A DNA stretch of 64,000 nt, taken from a virus. Location: positions 1-64,000 of IMG/VR virus record IMGVR_UViG_3300043468_001414; one strand, given 5' to 3'. Below the pieces are notes generated by a model. That model had not been told where the DNA came from and did no database searches. It worked only from the letters and a program-made list of their open reading frames with translations. Within the stretch, counting starts at the first letter, position 1. Every line of letters starts with the position of its first letter. A program made the position numbers and the translations under genes. Shown piece by piece: positions 57,865 to 64,000 of the stretch.

Positions 57865-58092
57865 ATGACCACTAAAAAGAATAAGGACATCACCCCGGCA
57901 AAGCGCAAGTCAGTCAAAGCGCGCGCTGCGCAGGCTAAGAAGACAGGGCGCCCCGTGCGGACGGACAATCCCCAAAAAATCACACTCCACCTCGCGCTGG
58001 AAATAAAGAGGAAGGCCTACGATATCGCCACAGAGCGCAGGTGTAGTATTAGTCGTCTGGTGGAGGATCTGCTGCAAGGCTGCAAGGCTTAA
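57865..58092 (+). CDS. Ribbon-helix-helix regulator C (75 aa)
   Basis: A basic N-terminal extension (MTTKKNKDITPAKRKSVKAR) precedes NPQKITLHLALEIKRKAYDI and CSISRLVEDLL, a third RHH module. It is transcribed rightward, opposite to regulators A and B, across the operator-like repeats. One repeat almost touches its start codon, suggesting autorepression. It leads into the excisionase-like gene one base after its stop. Confidence 0.7.
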   Translation: MTTKKNKDITPAKRKSVKARAAQAKKTGRPVRTDNPQKITLHLALEIKRKAYDIATERRCSISRLVEDLLQGCKA

Positions 58093-58093
58093 T

Positions 58094-58417
58094 ATGAGTG
58101 CTGCAAAGACTGCAACAGAGAAATGGGAGGGGAACCTTCCTCTCAACCTTAAGGAGCTTGCCGCTTCGCAGTGCGTTTCTTACAAGACGGCTGTTCGGTG
58201 GGCTTCGGACGCTTCTTTCCCGCGTGTCGGGAGGCTCGTGAGGCCGAGGGACTTTTTGCGCTGGTGGAAGGATAGAGCGTCACATCCTTCCATGGCATCA
58301 CATCCTCAACAGAAAGCCGGTTGTAAACCTCGTGAACAATCTCAGAGGAGTGATTCACTAACCTCATTGCCGCCGAAAGCGGCACGCCTGCGCGATGCAA
58401 TCGCGTCACATAACTGA
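58094..58417 (+). CDS. Excisionase-like winged-helix protein (107 aa)
   Basis: Residues 17-65 (LNLKELAASQCVSYKTAVRW ... FPRVGRLVRPRDFLRWW) match the AlpA/Xis-type winged-helix used by excisionases to bend attachment-site DNA. The C-terminal 40 residues are basic and Ser/Pro-rich. The gene overlaps the 3' end of the integrase gene on the opposite strand by 269 bp, including codons for the integrase tyrosine, an unusually deep antisense overlap. Confidence 0.65.
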   Translation: MSAAKTATEKWEGNLPLNLKELAASQCVSYKTAVRWASDASFPRVGRLVRPRDFLRWWKDRASHPSMASHPQQKAGCKPREQSQRSDSLTSLPPKAARLRDAIASHN

Positions 58418-59282
58418 CGCGCAAATGATGAAAAGTGACCCCATGAACATGGCATCTTTTAAAAAAGCGGGAAAAGGAGCGGCTCGCGTGAGCTGGCAGC
58501 TCATGGCTGATTTTTCGCCCCGCCAGCGGCTTGAGGACAGGCACAAGCTCTCGCGGAAGAGGTCGAGTGAAGGCTCGCTTTCTTCCACCCTTGGGCTCGG
58601 GGAAGGTGATCGTGCCTCGCTCAAAGTCCACCAGCTTCATAACAAGCACGGACTCTCTCAAGCGGCATCCTGTGTGTTGAGCGATCAAAAACGAGAGGCG
58701 CATCCACTCAGGCTCGAGCGGCAAGGCTTCAAGGCATCTCGCGATTTCCTCGTCCAATATCTCGCGCTTTTCTGCGGGGGGGGTTTTAGCGATGCCGAGG
58801 TTTCTAATCGGGTTGGCTTTTGCCATGCCTCGCTGAACAGCGGCTCCCATGACTTGCCCCAGAAGCTTGGCGTCTTGAAGGGCGGTGTTGCGCCCGCAAA
58901 CGCGGTGCTTGGACTTTCGGCCCTCGCGCCATTGAACGAATTCGCTGCCATGGCGGAATTCAACCATCGAGGGATTGACCAGGCCCTTGAGAGTCAGCCA
59001 ATGCTCAATGTGCTTCCAGCGATTACGGTTTCGGATTGTGCTTCGACTGTTCGCCCAGCGGGTGTCAATCCATCCATCCACCCAGCCCCACCCTCCCTCA
59101 AAGGCTGTCTCCGATTTTCCGGTTTCCGCAAGGCACGCTTCCGCGCACAGAACTTTCGCCTGCGCCGTCTCGATTTCGCTCTCGCAACGCAAGCCGGTCG
59201 AATTGGCAATCCAAGTTCCGTCCGGCCCTTTCCTTTTCAAGAACCAGAACGGGCTATTAGGTCGTGTGTAAAGAGAGGCCAT
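58149..59282 (-). CDS. int: Tyrosine integrase (377 aa)
   Basis: The start is the minus-strand ATG at 59282 (an upstream ATG at 59324 is in frame but adds an odd hydrophobic lead). Catalytic residues: R207 in TGCRLRES, H286 and R288 in FHHLRVS, H311 in LVNHSS and Y320 in VYNRL. About 57 residues, mostly Lys/Arg/Ser-rich, follow the tyrosine. It catalyses site-specific recombination between attP and a host tRNA site. It is oriented toward the excisionase-like gene, with attP about 100 bp upstream of its start. Confidence 0.9.
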   Translation of the reverse strand: MASLYTRPNSPFWFLKRKGPDGTWIANSTGLRCESEIETAQAKVLCAEACLAETGKSETAFEGGWGWVDGWIDTRWANSRSTIRNRNRWKHIEHWLTLKGLVNPSMVEFRHGSEFVQWREGRKSKHRVCGRNTALQDAKLLGQVMGAAVQRGMAKANPIRNLGIAKTPPAEKREILDEEIARCLEALPLEPEWMRLSFLIAQHTGCRLRESVLVMKLVDFERGTITFPEPKGGRKRAFTRPLPRELVPVLKPLAGRKISHELPAHASRSFSRFFKRCHVHGVTFHHLRVSYVTRLHRAGVPLSAAMRLVNHSSEIVHEVYNRLSVEDVMPWKDVTLYPSTSAKSPSASRASRHAGKKRPKPTEQPSCKKRTAKRQAP

Positions 59283-59291
59283 ATCAGCCAG

Positions 59292-59467
59292 TGTAACACT
59301 GTAACAAATCGATGCAATTAACAATGTCCCTCAATAGGCAAAATCGAGCAATAATGACCCTCTGCGAGCATGTATTGCTCATTATAAAGAACCGCGGGTT
59401 CAAATCCCGCCCCTTCCGCTCCTTTAAAAGCAACGACTTACGAAGGAAGTGTAACACGAGTGTAACA
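59292..59467. other. attP region: tRNA-like core with flanking TGTAACA repeats
   Basis: 59394-59418 has a tRNA T-arm (GCGGG-TTCAAAT-CCCGC) followed by CCCTTCC and G, i.e. the 3' acceptor strand and discriminator of a tRNA. This is the usual shape of a phage attachment core in a tRNA gene. TGTAACA repeats flank it: 59292-59298, 59300-59306, 59450-59456, 59461-59467, suiting integrase arm sites or operators. An inverted pair GAGCAATA (59346-59353) / TATTGCTC (59372-59379) lies left of the core. The 202-bp interval 59283-59484 holds no gene. Confidence 0.75.
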
Positions 59468-59487
59468 ATTGGGAGGGTTTCCCAATG
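59468..59487 (+). promoter_or_regulatory. Hairpin over the ribosome site and start of the first early gene
   Basis: ATTGGGA (59468-59474) pairs with TCCCAAT (59480-59486), which includes the first two bases of ATG 59485. The GGGAGGG ribosome site is partly in the stem and partly in the loop, so folding would limit initiation. Confidence 0.5.
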
Positions 59488-60207
59488 AGCGATCAGTCGG
59501 AATACTTCGCTCATGTCAGGCGGCAGGAGCTAGAATACTTGCTGGCTTATGAGGAGTGGGAGCGGTCGCTCTCGTCTTCGGATCGGGCTCTCGTAGGGAA
59601 AATGGCGGCTCCGGATTTGGAAGATTTCCATGCTCGTTCGAGCAAGCGGGAATCGCTGGGGGTCGTAGGGGACGCGGCTGAGAGGTCGCTGGCGAGCTAC
59701 ACGCCGGACTTGGCTTCGGACATTGATGACGAGACTTCGATTCTGGCGGAGCGGGCTGGGCTCAAGGCCTGGCAGGCGCGCGAGATTTATCGCTACATCG
59801 AGGAGCGTGTGGAGCGGCGCGTCACAGAAGCGAAGTGCAATGTGATCGTGCGGGTCTGTGGGGTTTTCCTCAAGGCGGGGTCGAATGTGAAGCTGCTTGT
59901 CGCGGGGCTCGCGTATGCGGCGGATCTGGCTGTGACGAACCAACTCGGGACGATGCAAGATTGGGCGGTTCGAAATGGGTTGAGCCGCGCGGCGGTCTCG
60001 AAGGTTGCAAAATTTTGGCAGCGGGAGTTGGGGCTGCCAGCGAGTTCCCACATGCGTGGGGAAGAGAAGTGTCAAGCCTACAGCGAGGCTCAGACACAAA
60101 AACACTGGAGAAAACAAAAGGTGGGTGGGCTGTCTCGAATCTGGGACGGGCTGCTCTCCAAAAAACGAAAACAAAATCGTCGCGCTGAAGGCGAGGAACA
60201 AAAATAA
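59485..60207 (+). CDS. Early protein with HTH-like segment (240 aa)
   Basis: First rightward gene after attP. Mostly helical. Residues 150-175 (LGTMQDWAVRNGLSRAAVSK) look like a helix-turn-helix as found in phage or plasmid replication and partition proteins. The C-terminal 40 residues are basic. Its ribosome site is held in a hairpin. Candidate replication-initiation or early regulatory protein; family not recognised. Confidence 0.5.
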   Translation: MSDQSEYFAHVRRQELEYLLAYEEWERSLSSSDRALVGKMAAPDLEDFHARSSKRESLGVVGDAAERSLASYTPDLASDIDDETSILAERAGLKAWQAREIYRYIEERVERRVTEAKCNVIVRVCGVFLKAGSNVKLLVAGLAYAADLAVTNQLGTMQDWAVRNGLSRAAVSKVAKFWQRELGLPASSHMRGEEKCQAYSEAQTQKHWRKQKVGGLSRIWDGLLSKKRKQNRRAEGEEQK

Positions 60208-60208
60208 A

Positions 60209-60412
60209 ATGAATACAGGAACTGGTGGATGGAAGGCTTTCGCCGTGGTGGCGGGGGTATTGGCAGCGCTCAAGATTTTGGGCGTGATTTCGTGGAGTTG
60301 GCTGTGGGTCTTGTGCCCGCTGTGGATTCCGGTCGCATTGCTTGTGGCTTTGATGCTGGGTGCATTGGTCTATGTGCTCGCCTTGGGAGTTGGGAAGGGG
60401 GCAAAGGAATGA
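60209..60412 (+). CDS. Small two-helix membrane protein (67 aa)
   Basis: Two transmembrane helices (AFAVVAGVLAALKILGVI and WIPVALLVALMLGALVYVLA) with ISWSWLWVLCPLWIP between. This belongs to a common small phage membrane protein family annotated as transmembrane Fragile-X-F-associated-like. ATG 60209 is chosen because the longer frame upstream is a shadow of the previous gene. The stop overlaps ATG 60409. Function unknown. Confidence 0.65.
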   Translation: MNTGTGGWKAFAVVAGVLAALKILGVISWSWLWVLCPLWIPVALLVALMLGALVYVLALGVGKGAKE

Positions 60413-61098
60413 GCGCGAAGGATGCATTGGAATTGTGGGAATTCACGCTGAGCGTGGATTCGCAGGGGGACGGAGACGGCTTGGATCGCGCGAGGGCGCG
60501 GTGGACGCCGACTGGCTTGGACATTCCAGAGACGACGACTCTGGAGAATGTCAAGGAGATTTTGCGGGCCTTTAAGGCCTTTGAAACAACGGGCACTTTG
60601 GCTCTCGCGGACTTGCTGACTTTTGTGAGTTCTCGGGGATGGGAGAGCGAAGTTGAACAATACTTGGCTCAGCTCGAATTCGATTTGCACTCGGTTCGCA
60701 AGGCTCAAGTGGTCGGAGATATTCCTCGGGCTTTGCGGCATCCGAAACTGACGGCAGAGCATTATTGGGTGGTCTCGAAGCTGGATCGCGAGGGGCAGAC
60801 GAAGTGGCTTGGCTTGGCGGTGAAGCATGGGTTGTCGGGCTTCGAGTTAAAGCGTTCGATCGAGGCTGGGAAGCCGCTGCACAAGGAACAGATCGAAATG
60901 CTCTCGGGTGCTGGTTCGGGAATTCTGACCTACCAAGGCATCTTGACGGACTGGCAGCGTTGGGAGGCGAAGATTGGCGGGGATGATGGAATCCTCGCGT
61001 GGCCTGCTCACTTGCAGGATCGCTGGCTGGAAGACACGCGCCCGATCGCGGAGCTGCGGGAGCGGGTGGTGGCGCGGCGTGAAGGAGGTGCGAAATGA
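60409..61098 (+). CDS. Early protein with ParB-like helical segment (229 aa)
   Basis: ATGA-coupled on both sides. Residues about 104-150 (LTAEHYWVVSKLDREGQTKW, then VKHGLSGFELKRSI) resemble the helical region seen in some phage and plasmid ParB/DUF-type DNA-binding proteins. N- and C-termini are charged and unassigned. Likely DNA-binding, exact role unknown. Confidence 0.5.
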   Translation: MSAKDALELWEFTLSVDSQGDGDGLDRARARWTPTGLDIPETTTLENVKEILRAFKAFETTGTLALADLLTFVSSRGWESEVEQYLAQLEFDLHSVRKAQVVGDIPRALRHPKLTAEHYWVVSKLDREGQTKWLGLAVKHGLSGFELKRSIEAGKPLHKEQIEMLSGAGSGILTYQGILTDWQRWEAKIGGDDGILAWPAHLQDRWLEDTRPIAELRERVVARREGGAK

Positions 61099-61559
61099 TT
61101 TCCAGTTTCGCGAACGATAGCGGCTACCCGTGGCCAGGATGCTCGATTGGCTCAGAGGATTTTGATAAGCTGGATGCGGCTCTCGATTTTGAGAGCACGG
61201 GTCGCCGGGCGACGGCGCAAAAGGCTCTGCACTTGATGGTGCGGGGGTCGCATGTCTCGGGCTTTATATTGCGGCCCGATGACGGGCTCTCGGATGTGGC
61301 GATCGTGTGCAATGGCGCTGTGCGCTGGCTGTCTCCTGCGGAGTTTCAGTGGTTGATGCATGAGAGTCGCTCGCCGATCACCATAGATGCGGAGACTGAA
61401 AAGCTGCGTGCCGAAAATGCGAAGCTGCGCGAGGCGGCTCAAGAAGTGGTCTGGAGTTGGGCTGAGGCCACGGGGCACGAGGATTTGCCGCAATGTCTGA
61501 TGGTGAGTCGTTCGGCGCTGGAGAGTTCGATGGGGGGATTGGAGGAGGCATTGACATGA
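61095..61559 (+). CDS. Hypothetical early protein (154 aa)
   Basis: ATGA-coupled to both neighbours. An alpha/beta N-terminal part (VRGSHVSGFILRPDDGLSDV) is followed by a short coiled coil (AETEKLRAENAKLREAAQEV, about 99-118). Not recognised. Confidence 0.55.
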   Translation: MISSFANDSGYPWPGCSIGSEDFDKLDAALDFESTGRRATAQKALHLMVRGSHVSGFILRPDDGLSDVAIVCNGAVRWLSPAEFQWLMHESRSPITIDAETEKLRAENAKLREAAQEVVWSWAEATGHEDLPQCLMVSRSALESSMGGLEEALT

Positions 61560-61705
61560 GCGCGACGGAGAAGACCTACCAGACCTGCCTGCCCCCCGAG
61601 GCCTACATGCGCATCGCCAAGGCATGCGCTTCTTCGAAGGGGCCGAGATTGAGATCTTCGGTTTATCCGAAGACGGCTCAAAAAGCCCAGAAGCCCTCAA
61701 AATGA
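61556..61705 (+). CDS. Small hypothetical early protein (49 aa)
   Basis: ATG 61556 overlaps the previous stop, and its stop overlaps ATG 61702. Basic C-terminus. The exact chaining on both sides is the only support. A TTGAC directly abuts the start (61551-61555) but lacks the usual spacing. Confidence 0.4.
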   Translation: MSATEKTYQTCLPPEAYMRIAKACASSKGPRLRSSVYPKTAQKAQKPSK

Positions 61706-62010
61706 AAAGATCAGACTTAATTAAAAATCTCCGCGCCTACAATAAATGGAGGCGCGGAGATGAGGCGGCGGTGATGCCAGAGCCTGCGGATATCGGGCGA
61801 TGGATTGACCAGGCGTGTGATGAGTTGGGCTTTCTCGATGCGGTTCTGGCTGGCGGGGTGGAGGGCTGGAAAAAGAAGTGGGAATGCGCGGTCACAATGG
61901 CTGCCAAGGCAGAAAATCACTGTGAGCGAGTGAAGCGGGAGCGCGACGACTTGCGGGATAGACTTAATGACATCCTAAACCAACCGGCGCTGAAATCGTG
62001 TAAAAAATAG
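61702..62010 (+). CDS. Early phage protein with coiled-coil end (102 aa)
   Basis: MKRSDLIKNLRAYNKWRRGD and MPEPADIGRWIDQACDEL match a widespread uncharacterised early phage protein (LRAFNxWRRG type). The C-terminus (AENHCERVKRERDDLRDRLN) is a coiled coil. It ends 12 bp before the primase gene. Confidence 0.65.
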   Translation: MKRSDLIKNLRAYNKWRRGDEAAVMPEPADIGRWIDQACDELGFLDAVLAGGVEGWKKKWECAVTMAAKAENHCERVKRERDDLRDRLNDILNQPALKSCKK

Positions 62011-62022
62011 GGGGGTAAAATC

Positions 62023-63342
62023 GTGGTGGATTCGACTGAAATAAAACAGAGGGTATCTTTGCGCTCATTACTTGAGCGTGACAATGTGGATGTGCGGCGG
62101 GCGGGGGCGAGCTGGGTGGCTTGCTGTCCGATCCATAATGAGGATACGCCTTCCTTTCATTTGCATGAATCGGCTGGGGGCGATTGGTTTAAGTGCTTTG
62201 GCTGTGATGCGAAGGGGGATATCTTCGAATATTGGCAGCAGACTCGGGGCGGAGATTTTAAAAAGGCTCTGGAGGATTTGGCGGCGATTGCGGGGCTGGG
62301 CGGGAAGATTTCGGATTCGGCGAAGCCGCTGCCGAAGCGTGAGGTGCGGGAGGAGGAGGCTCCTGTGGAGATCGCTCCGCTGGATGCCGAGGCGTTGCTG
62401 AAATGGGAGCGGGCGGCGGCGGAGCTTTACACGGATTCTGAGGAAGTGGCGCGGTGGGCGGCATGGCGGGGATTGCGGCCTGCGGTGATCGAGTGGGCGG
62501 GGCGGCGGGGGTTGTGCGGACGGGCGATGATGTATGGGGAGTGGCGGGAGGCGTTTTTGATCCGTGATGTGCGGGACGGGGTGGTGCGGGATATGGGATT
62601 CCATGTGCGGATCGCTCCGCGCAAGGCAGAGAAGGCGAGCTGGCGCTACTCGAATCGATGGGTGCAGGGGGAGCGGTTGGAGTGCGAGACTTCGAGGGGG
62701 CTGGGGGCATGGCCGTTTGTGATTCTGCCCGAGGGCGGTATCCAAGAGGCGCGTTATATTTTTTGCTGCGAGGGGCAGTGGGATGCGCTGGCGCTGGTGG
62801 ATGTGATGGGTTGGGAGGCAAAGTGGCCAGGCGTGGCGGTCTTCGGGATGCGGGGCGCGACGAGTTGGAAAAAATTTATGGAATATGATCTGAGGAAGGA
62901 TGCGGTGGCTTTCTTGATGGCAGATAACGACGATGCGGGGCGTGGGTGGTTTGTGGGCGAGCAGAATTTCGCTGATGAGCTGCGCAAGCGGGTGAGGTCG
63001 GTGCACGGGTATTCTCCGGAGGCGAAGGATTTGAATGACGAGGTGCGGGGGATGGATGAGGGGAAACGGGAAATTTTCCGTGCCTTTTTAAGAACTCGCA
63101 TCGCCAAGCAAAAGGGGAAGGTGAAGGTGAAGCCGACTTTCCTGCGGTGGCTGGCGGGGGAGAAGAAAAAGGAGCGCACGGACGGGGTGGTGGAATTCGC
63201 GAAGGTGGCGACTCGGCGGGGGGCGGTAGTGCCGAAGGGTAGGCCGAGGAAGCGGGTATGGGTGAAGTTTGTGCAAGGGGTTTGGCCTGAGCATGAGGCG
63301 GCGTTTTTGAAGGCTTGGGGTGAGTGGGAGGCGATCAAGTGA
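62023..63342 (+). CDS. DNA primase: CHC2 zinc finger and Toprim (439 aa)
   Basis: Starts at GTG 62023 behind GGGGGT. A zinc finger CCPIH...CFGC (C35, H38, C58, C61) with FHLH and GDIFEYWQQ matches DnaG-type CHC2 domains. The Toprim domain follows: CCEGQWDAL (E250) and MADNDDAGR (D301, D303). The primase makes RNA primers for phage DNA replication. The C-terminal basic region lacks a helicase domain. The stop overlaps GTG 63339, so the next gene may supply a partner. Confidence 0.85.
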   Translation: MVDSTEIKQRVSLRSLLERDNVDVRRAGASWVACCPIHNEDTPSFHLHESAGGDWFKCFGCDAKGDIFEYWQQTRGGDFKKALEDLAAIAGLGGKISDSAKPLPKREVREEEAPVEIAPLDAEALLKWERAAAELYTDSEEVARWAAWRGLRPAVIEWAGRRGLCGRAMMYGEWREAFLIRDVRDGVVRDMGFHVRIAPRKAEKASWRYSNRWVQGERLECETSRGLGAWPFVILPEGGIQEARYIFCCEGQWDALALVDVMGWEAKWPGVAVFGMRGATSWKKFMEYDLRKDAVAFLMADNDDAGRGWFVGEQNFADELRKRVRSVHGYSPEAKDLNDEVRGMDEGKREIFRAFLRTRIAKQKGKVKVKPTFLRWLAGEKKKERTDGVVEFAKVATRRGAVVPKGRPRKRVWVKFVQGVWPEHEAAFLKAWGEWEAIK

Positions 63343-63842
63343 GCGCGGCGGCGAATGCGATAGTGCAAGCTGGTGCACAGGGTCTTGGCTTGCATGAGGT
63401 GCTGACGGGGGCGATGGCGGCGGAGTTTGGTCCTTTGCCGTTGATTTCGTTGCCGCAGGAGGAGGCGTTGCTCGTAAAATTCGTAAGGCAGATGGGGATC
63501 GTGCTTTCTAATAAGGGGATATATCGCCGTGATTCTGTGGTGGTGATGCCGGATTGGGAGGCTCATCGCTTGAATATCCTCGAGGCAAAGACCTTTTGCT
63601 CTTGGGCGCAGCGCCATGTGGTGAACTACAAACTGCGCTATGATAAGAATGGGGAGCCTTTTACGACTTACAAGGATATGCCGACTGAGATCGCGGAGAA
63701 GACTCTGACATCGGTTGATTTCCTCCCGCATATACCGGCTATCAAGAAGGTTTTGCCTATTCCGATGCCAGTGCTGGCTGGCGATGATTTTTCTTTACTG
63801 AAATCCGGGTTTGATGCTGGGCGATATACTTTTAAGTTTTAA
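63339..63842 (+). CDS. Primase-linked hypothetical protein (167 aa)
   Basis: GTG 63339 overlaps the primase stop. The sequence (QEEALLVKFVRQMGIVLSNK, PDWEAHRLNILEAKTFCSWA, TLTSVDFLPHIPAIKKVLPI) recalls the linker region ahead of the helicase in phage primase-helicases, but it stops after GRYTFKF with no ATPase motifs. Either a stand-alone replication factor or a truncated relic; I found no continuation in the next 160 bp. Confidence 0.5.
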   Translation: MSAAANAIVQAGAQGLGLHEVLTGAMAAEFGPLPLISLPQEEALLVKFVRQMGIVLSNKGIYRRDSVVVMPDWEAHRLNILEAKTFCSWAQRHVVNYKLRYDKNGEPFTTYKDMPTEIAEKTLTSVDFLPHIPAIKKVLPIPMPVLAGDDFSLLKSGFDAGRYTFKF

Positions 63843-63848
63843 TAATTT

Positions 63849-63899
63849 ATGAAAAATACAGAGGCGCAGAAACAAAACAAAAAACGAAAAAATAAATGA
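63849..63899 (+). CDS. Possible 16-residue Lys/Asn-rich micro-ORF
   Basis: MKNTEAQKQNKKRKNK, whose stop overlaps ATG 63896 (ATGA), the coupling style of this phage. Probably a leader cistron; short enough to be chance. Confidence 0.3.
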   Translation: MKNTEAQKQNKKRKNK

Positions 63900-64000
63900 A
63901 AACGATAAAAGTTAAATGGAGTGGCATTCGCCCTCTTGTCATGCACAACGGATTGATGGCTGATCCTACCAACCCATTGGTGCGCAGAATTAAAGAAATC
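63896..64000 (+). CDS. Early phage protein, N-terminus only (cut by window)
   Basis: The first 35 residues are visible (KVKWSGIRPLVMHNGLMADP and following). G-x-x-PL-MHNG-L-ADP is a signature start of an uncharacterised protein found in replication regions of several phages. Function unknown; the remainder lies beyond the right edge. Confidence 0.65.
   Translation, partial: MKTIKVKWSGIRPLVMHNGLMADPTNPLVRRIKEI

Noticed and set aside
58395-59321. 308-codon plus-strand ORF opposite integrase
   Set aside because: It is the shadow of a well-supported integrase with all five catalytic residues; no domain of its own.
57041-59484. Integrated prophage with host DNA to the right of attP
   Set aside because: Genes right of attP are phage early genes including a primase, so the attachment site is internal to the phage genome.

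Overview
This window is part of a tailed temperate bacteriophage genome, almost entirely transcribed rightward. The evidence is a lambda-type portal, a protease-scaffold gene, a probable major capsid protein, a 1412-residue tape measure with no sheath gene (so probably a long non-contractile tail), a large tail-tip and fibre block, holin-like genes plus a muramidase, and a tyrosine integrase beside a sequence shaped like the 3' half of a tRNA. That tRNA-like attP lies between the late genes and the replication genes, so the window reads as the free (circular or virion) phage form and not as an integrated prophage with host flanks. I did not find a terminase; it may lie outside the window. The host cannot be fixed from sequence alone. 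A short TTEDTENTE-coding repeat at the portal 3' end resembles dispersed repeats I associate with Verrucomicrobiota/Planctomycetota-type genomes, which is weak evidence only.

Layout. 1-290: end of a 48-bp tandem array and an AT-rich palindrome (possible origin or control region). 0.3-2.9 kb: small genes, a DEDDh exonuclease, an RNA ligase and zinc-ribbon proteins. 2.9-18 kb: portal, a block of proteins carrying a repeated LRELA-type peptide (including two giant glycine-zipper proteins, one with an HExxH metallopeptidase motif), a calcineurin-like phosphoesterase, protease/scaffold, decoration protein, major capsid protein, terminator, and an initiator-like tRNA-Met. 18-20 kb: three more LRELA-motif proteins. 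20-23.5 kb: SSB, head-tail connector and tail-tube candidates, chaperone-like genes. 23.5-27.8 kb: tape measure. 27.8-55.3 kb: tail tip, duplicated tail cassettes, fibres with cupredoxin-like, putative Ig, RCC1-like and DUF285-like modules, and a cassette of two zinc ribbons, a glycosyltransferase-like protein and a glycosyltransferase-sulfotransferase fusion. 55.3-57.0 kb: lysis genes. 57.0-58.1 kb: three ribbon-helix-helix regulators around a divergent control region. 58.1-59.4 kb: excisionase-like gene, integrase and attP. 59.5-64 kb: early genes with a zinc-finger/Toprim primase.

Two gene-expression styles alternate. Many genes are chained by ATGA/GTGA stop-start overlaps. Most of the others are preceded by a GTTGAC motif exactly 15-18 nt before the start codon. 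That motif also precedes an in-frame ATG inside the protease gene that would give a separate scaffold protein. Together with a phage-encoded tRNA that has initiator hallmarks and the unusual C33, this suggests unusual translation initiation.

The second system-level signal is the LRELAARSERVVEFA-type peptide, which recurs in at least eight virion-region proteins and repeats inside two probable polyproteins. I infer a capsid-targeting and/or prohead-protease signal for internal, ejected membrane-active proteins.
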